NCBI GenBank assembly: GCA_027475525.1
Contig: JAMWFC010000130.1
Coordinates: 248,001 to 312,000 of the forward strand
DNA: 64,000 nt
Origin: Macrolepiota albuminosa
Lineage: Eukaryota > Basidiomycota > Agaricomycetes > Agaricales > Agaricaceae
Direction: 5' to 3'
A program made the translations under genes and the position numbers. This document shows positions 58,634 through 64,000 of the stretch, one piece after another (the first letter of the stretch is position 1; each line of letters begins with the position of its first letter). The notes beneath the pieces are model-generated. The model was not told where the DNA came from. It searched no databases and saw only the letters and a list, made by a program, of their open reading frames with translations.

Positions 58634-59254
58634 TCAGTCAGAAAAAAATAAACGGCGAACGAAAGTAAATATAATTGCTAGCGGGAAGATGATGATAAAG
58701 GGAATCACAACGTAGGGTTGCAAAGAAATGATGATAGACAAAATGGCAATGCATCCAGAGCAAAAGGCCAAGGTCATAGACATAGCTATGAACAAGATGA
58801 CGATTTTTGAGACTTCAGAGACCTAATTGAGTAAGGAACTCAATAACAAGGCTTCTGGAATGAGAGTGTGAAACTCACATCAAAGGTATACGTTACGATG
58901 TAGACAAAGGCCAAAATCGCCGAAATAACCGTTGAAACAACGCATAACCAGACTGTATACATGGCAAACCCGTTGGGAACAAAATTGTCCTGAGGTATTG
59001 CCAGGGCACCTATGATCGGGCTACGAAACGTTGTGTAAACATTGGCAATAGATTTTTCAAAGATAGAACCAACGCTCCCAATGAAAATGCCTATGACATC
59101 GCGAGAAGAACAGGACTAAGACAAATTTACAAGAAACCCCACATACCATAAGCAAGATTTGGAAGGAATAAGGCCGCAGGTCATTCATCGTCGTAGGGCG
59201 TGCCTTGGCAGGAAAGACTTTGGATAGGACAGAGCCGATGGACATGTAGGACAT
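58634..59254 (-). CDS. Small multi-pass membrane protein, unknown family
   Basis: Three minus-strand exons: 59143-59254, 58879-59090 and 58634-58822. The first donor is GTGGGG (a GTATGT four bases upstream would break the frame) and the second is GTGAGT; both acceptors are AG. The start used is ATG at 59254 (MSYMSIGSVLSK), but the frame is open upstream and an earlier start or exon is possible. 170 residues. Hydrophobic segments: FAMYTVWLCVVSTVISAILA with FVYIVTY, IVILFIAMSMTLAFCSGCIA with ILSIII, and VVIPFIIIFPLAIIFTFV, so three or four membrane spans. It ends RRLFFSD. I do not recognise the family. The phases agree across all exons, which supports a real gene. Confidence 0.65.
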
Positions 59255-59441
59255 AAATTGTTGTAAGGTGATGGTGGCTGTCAAGTGAAGAGAGAGAAAT
59301 GGGGGATGTTCTCGCGAGGCTGAGCTTATAAGAGAAAAATCAGGGTATATTCTCGCGCTGCTAAGTTGTCTGCCCATTGCCCTGCTCCTCCCTCAGGACC
59401 CCCTAGAGAGCGTCCAAATGCCCTCTCTCAGTGTCGACGCG

Positions 59442-59557
59442 TCGTTCGTGCTGGGGGCTGTCTTATCCACCCCTTCCTCCTCCAGGTTTTCCGTACCCGT
59501 GTCGTCCGACACTCGTTGAACCCGACGTGGGACGAAAAGCTCTTTTTCCACGTCAGA
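59442..59557 (+). repeat. 116-base direct repeat, copy 1 (C2 exon start)
   Basis: It matches 61445-61560 with two differences. The unit contains a pyrimidine-rich intron end (CTTCCTCCTCCAG) and the first part of a C2-domain exon. Confidence 0.95.
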
Positions 59558-60087
59558 AAGTACGAGACCAAGTGGAACATCCAGCTGAGGGTGCACGACT
59601 GGGACAAGATGAGCAGCAACGATTTCGTCGGCGAGGCTGGGTTCAAGGTCAGTTTCATCACGTTGTACTCTTGAGCCCTTGGCTTACGCACACACACGCA
59701 CGCACGCAGGTCCAAGACCTCATCGACAAAGCCCCACAGAAGAATCCCGAAACGGGTCTATACGACTCTGAACGACCAAGAAATGGTCAAGCTCAAACTA
59801 CGTCTTGAGAACAAAGAGCCAGCCGAATGGGAAGGCCGCCACCAACCCATGATCTACATTCGGTCAGCCCTTGTCCATATCACTATGTAAATCTCCCCTT
59901 CCACCCCACTCACTCATCAGCACAGAGCAAAGTACCAGCCCTACGACCTACTACGCCACCGATTCTGGCGGAACTACCTCGCGCAATACGACACGGACGA
60001 CACGCACGCGATCTCGCATGTAGAGCTGACGTCGTTGCTCGATTCTCTGGGGTCGACGTTGACGCGCGATACCGTCGACGCGTCCGA
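59442..60087 (+). pseudogene. PSD2: Phosphatidylserine decarboxylase fragment: C2 domain and EF-hand
   Basis: Exons 59488-59647, 59710-59862 and 59926-60087 with GT-AG introns. The C2 part reads VFRTRVVRHSLNPTWDEKLF, then WDKMSSNDFVGEAGFK. Next is QDLIDKAPQKNPETGLY with a frame slip, then AEWEGRHQPMIYIR, then YQPYDLLRHRFWRNYLAQYD and a canonical EF-hand loop DTDDTHAISHVE. This is the order found in the long fungal PSD2-type enzymes, which make phosphatidylethanolamine in endosome/Golgi membranes and use C2 domains to reach the membrane. The gene stops in the middle of the EF-hand region and is joined to an inverted eIF4G fragment at about 60087. There is no start codon or catalytic domain here. 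Confidence 0.8.
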
Positions 60088-61444
60088 GTACAATGCGACT
60101 TCCGTGTTACCCTCCTTCTCATTGGCAGCCCTGACTGCCTGGTCCTCTGCCGCCTTTTTCGCAGCAGCGACAGCCGTGGCCTGCTTGACGGCCCACCCGT
60201 GCTCAAACTCTTCCTGGCACCGGTTCAAGAGGTATTTGCGGAACAGCTGTCCGCCCGCAATCGGCTTGCCGTCCTGGAGCGTGATACTCTCGTCTTGAAC
60301 CGTCAGACTAAGCTTCTCCATCATCTTCCTGCAAAGGCGCGCATACATCTTGGACCACGTCGCCTCGTCGGTCGCCTTGTCAAACACGAGCGCAATAACC
60401 TGCATGAGCGTCTTGCGATCGAGTCAAACTTCTCCATCGTCAGCTTGTTAAGCAGCGCCTTGACCTTGCGGTCCACAAGCACGACTTTATCGTCCTTGGC
60501 GCCCACCGTTTTTCTGTCCCAGTGGTTCGCGGACACCTCGAGGGGCACGACGGGCTCGCCCGACGGACCCTGCGACGCACTCGACGGCCCGTGGCCGTAC
60601 CCGTCTCTCCCGGACTTGTTCCCCTCGCCCCTCTTCTCGCTGCGTTTACTCCACACGCGGTTCGTCTGCATCGACGTGCCGCCGACACCGCCCTGGCTCG
60701 ACGTCCGCGTCATCGGCGACGGGTGCCCGTACGAGTTGCCGCCCACCGACACAGCCCTATTCGACCCTGCGAACCGCTCTTTGCTCGTGAGCTTCGACCC
60801 GCTGCCAAAGTTGCCTATGGACGGGAACATGCCCTGCCCCGATTTTATCCCGAGCCCGATGCCGGAGCCTGGGCGCAGTGCGACTGACGACGTGCCTTTG
60901 TGTCTGCCTGAGCCGCCGCGCGACATGGAGTGGTTGTCTTGCCCGTGGGCGTTGCTGGATTCGGAACCCATGGTGACGATGTCCAAGAGTCCTTCGGGCT
61001 TTTCTTTGCAGACCTCCATGAACTGCAGAAGGAAAAGTCGGTCGTATCTGGAAATACGCGTGAGCGAGGTAAGAGGTCAGAGTAGCTAGTTTACCTCAAT
61101 AGACCGTCTTTGGCGTTCCGGTTGAGATTTGGATCAGGACTTTGGATGCCTTCGGGATAAGAGATTTCATCGAAATTTGTGATGGATTTGGCCATGGATA
61201 GAGCAGAGGGGGGAGGAACGGGGACTTTGTCGTTGGAAATGCCGGCGTCGGTGAGATTGAGGGCGCCAGGACGAGGTTTCTTTGGGAGGTCGGCAGTGGT
61301 GATACGCAAGGGATCCTTTGGTTCTTGCTCGATGACCTCGCCATCCTCTTGCTCGTCGGGGGTGGCAGCGGCGGCGGCGGCAGCAGCAGCAGCTTGTTCG
61401 GCCTCTGCCTTTGCTTTGGCAGCGGCCTCTTCCTCGAGGCGCAA
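60088..61444 (-). pseudogene. eIF4G fragment (MIF4G domain)
   Basis: Minus strand. Exon about 61095-61444 reads DEQEDGEVIEQEPKDPLRIT, then FDEISYPEGIQSPDPNLNRN and AKDGLLR. It is spliced (intron about 61048-61094) to YDRLFLLQFMEVCKEKPEGL. Then comes a Gly/Ser-rich linker and DRKVKALLNKLTMEKFDSI (about 60430-60480), followed by KTLMQVIALVFDKATDEATW and the MIF4G helices RKYLLNRCQEEFEHGWAVKQ. These are the eIF4E-distal region and start of the MIF4G domain of the translation scaffold eIF4G. About 20 codons between FDSI and KTLMQ are missing, with a frame change. The fragment ends at VALYSD. Neither end of the gene is present, so it is a broken copy or a misjoined piece. Confidence 0.85.
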
Positions 61445-61560
61445 TCGTTCGTGCTGGGGGCTGTCTTACCCACCCCTTCCTCCTCCAGGTTTTCCGTACC
61501 CGTGTCGTCCGACACTCGTTGAATCCGACGTGGGACGAAAAGCTCTTTTTCCACGTCAGA
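61445..61560 (+). repeat. 116-base direct repeat, copy 2 (C2 exon start)
   Basis: Nearly identical to 59442-59557. Here it sits between the eIF4G fragment and a Gly/His-coding GGGGAT repeat, and the C2 exon is cut after FFHVR. Confidence 0.95.
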
Positions 61561-62625
61561 GAGCATGCCATGCGCATGCTCCTGGGGATGGGGATGGGGA
61601 TGTGAATGTGAGCACGAGTACGAGCACCACGGACTCGAGTCGGACGCCCGCTGCGATGGCGCAAGGACAAGCACAAGCACAAGGACACGGACAAGCACAA
61701 GCACAAGCACAAGAGACCAAGACCCCGGGGAGTTATTCGTCGTCTGCGGATTCGAGTGACGATGCAGGCGAGGGTGGAGTGGTGGTTGCTTTGCCGTATG
61801 CGTCTCTGTCTCCGAGTCCGAGTCCGAGTCCGTCTCCTCGAGAGGCGCAGGGTGCGAGTACCACGCCTGCATTGACGAAGAAACGCACGTCGAACCCCCA
61901 CGAACCCCGCACTCCCACTCCCAGCGTCGCCGTCTTCGTCCGATCCATCCAGAGTTGTCCTCTATGCCACCGGCCCCGATTGAGCGACAAAGCCGAGGTA
62001 GATATCATCACGCACATGGCGGTGTGTGCGAGCACGGATCGGGGTAAGATTGGGAGGATCGTGTTGGGGGAGTACGTTACTGCTAGTCAGGCGCAGAGGA
62101 AGTGGTATACGAGGGTTATGCGGAAGGTCGGTGGGGGTGGGTATCGGCTTGGTGCGGTGCGTGTTGTGTTTTTGCATTTTTGCTTTGGGGGTTACGTTTG
62201 AGGGCGTTGGGCTGACGTGATGTGATGTGATAGAATTCGGCGAATATCGTTGTGCAGAATCGCATGATGGGACAGTTGGAGGAGGAGAAGATGCAGGTGT
62301 ATGTAGGCTTGGGATTAGGTTGTTGTACAAGGTTCGTTGGTGGTGTGGTGTTTCTTACTGCGTTTTTTTCTTATTATTTTTTTTCGTTGAGTAGGGCACG
62401 ACGAACAGGATGGAAGGCGGGCGAGGTGCGTGTCGCAGTCCTTGGTGTGACTCGTTGCTCTTACAACTCCCTCGCTTTCTTGTTCGTTGGCTTGTTGGCT
62501 TTCCCACTCCTCCAGCTAGGAAACTGCTCAAGTTGCTCTCGTTCAAGCAGGGAGCCAAGTACGACTCGCCGCAGTCTGCTGCTGAGATCCCTGCGTTTAT
62601 CAAGTTTCATGGGTTGAATGTCGAC
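61561..62625 (+). pseudogene. PSD2: Phosphatidylserine decarboxylase fragment: linker, zinc-finger-like motif, domain start
   Basis: Exons up to 62156, then 62234-62331, 62395-62425 and 62516-62625. A Gln/Ala- and Ser/Pro-rich linker (61640-61930) leads to a CPLC ... H-x3-C motif (61952-62026) with DIITHMAVC. Then come VTASQAQRKWYTRVMRKVGG, VQNRMMGQLEEEKMQVYV and the start of the decarboxylase domain (KLLKLLSFKQGAKYDSPQSA, IPAFIKFHGLNVD). One base is missing near 62313, which shifts the frame relative to the expected IRLLYK. The whole catalytic part, including the LGST-type self-cleavage site, is absent, because the sequence passes in frame into an ABC transporter at about 62626. Confidence 0.8.
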
Positions 62626-63450
62626 ATATACCTTGCTGAGGCGCTCTTGTTCTACGTCAGCGCTATTTTGATCGTCAAAGGCCGTTATACGTATTTCCAG
62701 GCGGTCGAAGTCCTCAATCTTGTTGTGTTTAGCGTGACTATCGGCTCACAACTCATGGCATTCAGTGCGTACCTTCATACCTCCACTCAACCTAACCATA
62801 GCTAACGGATTCCCCACAGCCCAAAAAATTGCCAAGTCTGTGCAGACTACGAGTGATATCCACCGGCTCCTTGAACATTCATCTGCTTACCCCTCCGATT
62901 CGACTGGTACTCTTCGTCCTGTCTTCTCCAACTCCAACGTCGCTATCAACCTCTCCAATGTTCATTTTGCTTACCCTTCTCGCCCCGATGTTCCTGTTCT
63001 CCACAATATCAATCTTTCCATAGCCCCTGGCGAGTCAGCCGCTATTGTCGGTTCCTCCTCCGGTTCTGGCAAGTCTACTATTGCTGCCCTCCTTCAACGG
63101 CTCTACGAGCCTGCGTCTGGCAGCATCACCATCGCCGGCGTACCTCTCAGGGACATTGAAGCTGCTCACCTCCGAGAACACGTGTCTGTCGTCTCGCAAC
63201 AGCCTCACCTCTTCGACGCGAGCATCGCCGAGAACATACGGTACGGCAGTGGGCTCGACAAAATCAGAAGTCAACATCCGCAATGCAGCCAAGGCGGCGA
63301 ACGCCCACGAGTTTGTGATGGACCTTCCACATGGGTACGACACGTTCGTCGGCGAGAACGTTACTTTGCTTTCTGGCGGCCAGGCACAGCGTCTGCAAAT
63401 TGCTTGGGCGCTTGTGAGGTCGTCCAGCCCACAACCTCATCACCCCCAAC
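62626..63450 (+). pseudogene. STE6: Ste6-type ABC transporter fragment
   Basis: It starts inside the second membrane domain (IYLAEALLFYVSAILIVKGR, LNLVVFSVTIGSQLMAF). It is spliced (intron 62765-62819) to QKIAKSVQTTSDIHRLLEHS and the second nucleotide-binding domain: SNVHFAYPSRPDVPVLHNIN, a P-loop with an extra serine (VGSSSGSGKST), VSVVSQQPHLFDASIAENIR and, after a frameshift near 63266, LLSGGQAQRLQIAWALVR. The Walker B part is not recognisable, and homology ends near 63430. In the family Ste6 exports farnesylated mating pheromone through the plasma membrane. This truncated, frame-broken piece cannot do so. Confidence 0.85.
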
Positions 63451-64000
63451 TCCTTCTCATATCCGAAACGCCAATCACTCTTCTTACCACATCCTGTACA
63501 TTAGCTCTCAGACGCAACCACTATCTTCACAACCAAGCTCCTAGCGCGTGCGTAGCAGCGCAATTCAGGCGATCCACATGGCACTAAGTGGACAAAGACC
63601 ACCGAGTGGTCCCCGCGGACGTGGTCCGACGATCTATGGTGTTACTATGGTCAATCTTAGTGCGGCAATGGGTTTAGTGCCCGTCCAGTTCACTATCTCT
63701 CCTCCTCCGGCGACTGCACCTCTGCCCGGATCTGTTCCATCGCCATCGGTACTTTCTTCAGCTGCCACCACTTCCCCGCAGCCTCCTATTCATGCTCCCG
63801 TAATATCAACATCGTCGCACCGTCAGCTTCAGTTCCTGTGCCGAGGATTGCAGTGAGGAGAGTAGGGTCTTTGGATATATCTTCCACGGGGAATGGGCAT
63901 GTTGGTACTGGTGTCGAGCCTTCAGGGAAAGGGATGGGTGGGGCGAAAGATTTCTGCTTGTGAACAGGTGACTGTTCGTTGGACTATCCCACATCGGTGG
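63451..64000. other. No gene recognised
   Basis: CpG-normal sequence downstream of the transporter fragment. A frame at 63548-63856 (IQAIHMALSGQRPPSGPRGR, Pro/Ser-rich) has no domain I know, and the window ends here. Confidence 0.4.

Noticed and set aside
59827..61089. A 420-codon plus-strand frame, among the longest in the window
   Set aside because: Its opposite strand encodes recognisable eIF4G with introns. The plus-strand frame is the GC-rich shadow of it.

Overview
The window looks like basidiomycete (probably Agaricomycete) nuclear DNA. The intact genes carry short introns of about 45-210 bases with GT-AG ends. The recognisable host proteins (glycolipid transfer protein, C2/EF-hand phosphatidylserine decarboxylase, eIF4G, Ste6-type ABC transporter) read like those of mushroom-forming fungi, and the Ty3/gypsy and Ty1/copia elements are of types common there. 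The genus cannot be told from the sequence. There are no RNA genes, CRISPR arrays or bacterial features.

Layout. 1-26.9 kb is a nest of retroelements. It holds a decayed minus-strand gypsy gag (element G1, with its 5' LTR at 2935-3227), a truncated FAD-oxidase gene, a plus-strand gypsy RNase H/integrase relic, and an old minus-strand gypsy element (G2, about 8939-24266). G2 is split by a much younger plus-strand relative (G3, 15895-23816, 173-base LTRs, AAGGG target duplication). After these come another integrase relic and a 1.1-kb hAT relic with terminal inverted repeats and an 8-base target duplication. 27-47 kb is richer in CpG and holds two convincing host genes: a zinc-binding-repeat protein with a winged-helix-like C-terminus (35357-38124) and a glycolipid transfer protein (45121-46571, minus strand, six exons). 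The long stretches between them hold nothing I can name. 47.3-57.9 kb is a second retroelement block: a 5-kb copia element with 172-base LTRs, a second copia relic, the start of another LTR element, and solo LTRs. 58.6-64 kb has one small membrane-protein gene, then a mosaic of fragments of three housekeeping genes in mixed orientation.

Two points govern the reading of this window. First, 18 places carry a tandem duplication with a period of exactly 77 bases (17 perfect, one imperfect), in host genes, retroelements and intergenic DNA alike. This is best explained as unmerged k-mer overlaps between assembled contigs. Each adds 2 bases modulo 3, so many apparent frameshifts in G3 and in the zinc-protein gene are probably artefacts. 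A 100-N gap lies where the reverse transcriptase of G3 should be. Second, the transposable elements show strong CpG decay: all seven in-frame stops in G3 are TGA, and all five differences between its LTRs are transitions at CpG sites.

The most novel biology is a long extra open reading frame downstream of the integrase region in the gypsy family. It is present in both G2 and G3 with recognisable conservation and has no domain I know. A second candidate is the four-copy C-x2-C...W-x2-H-x3-4-C protein at 35.4-38.1 kb.
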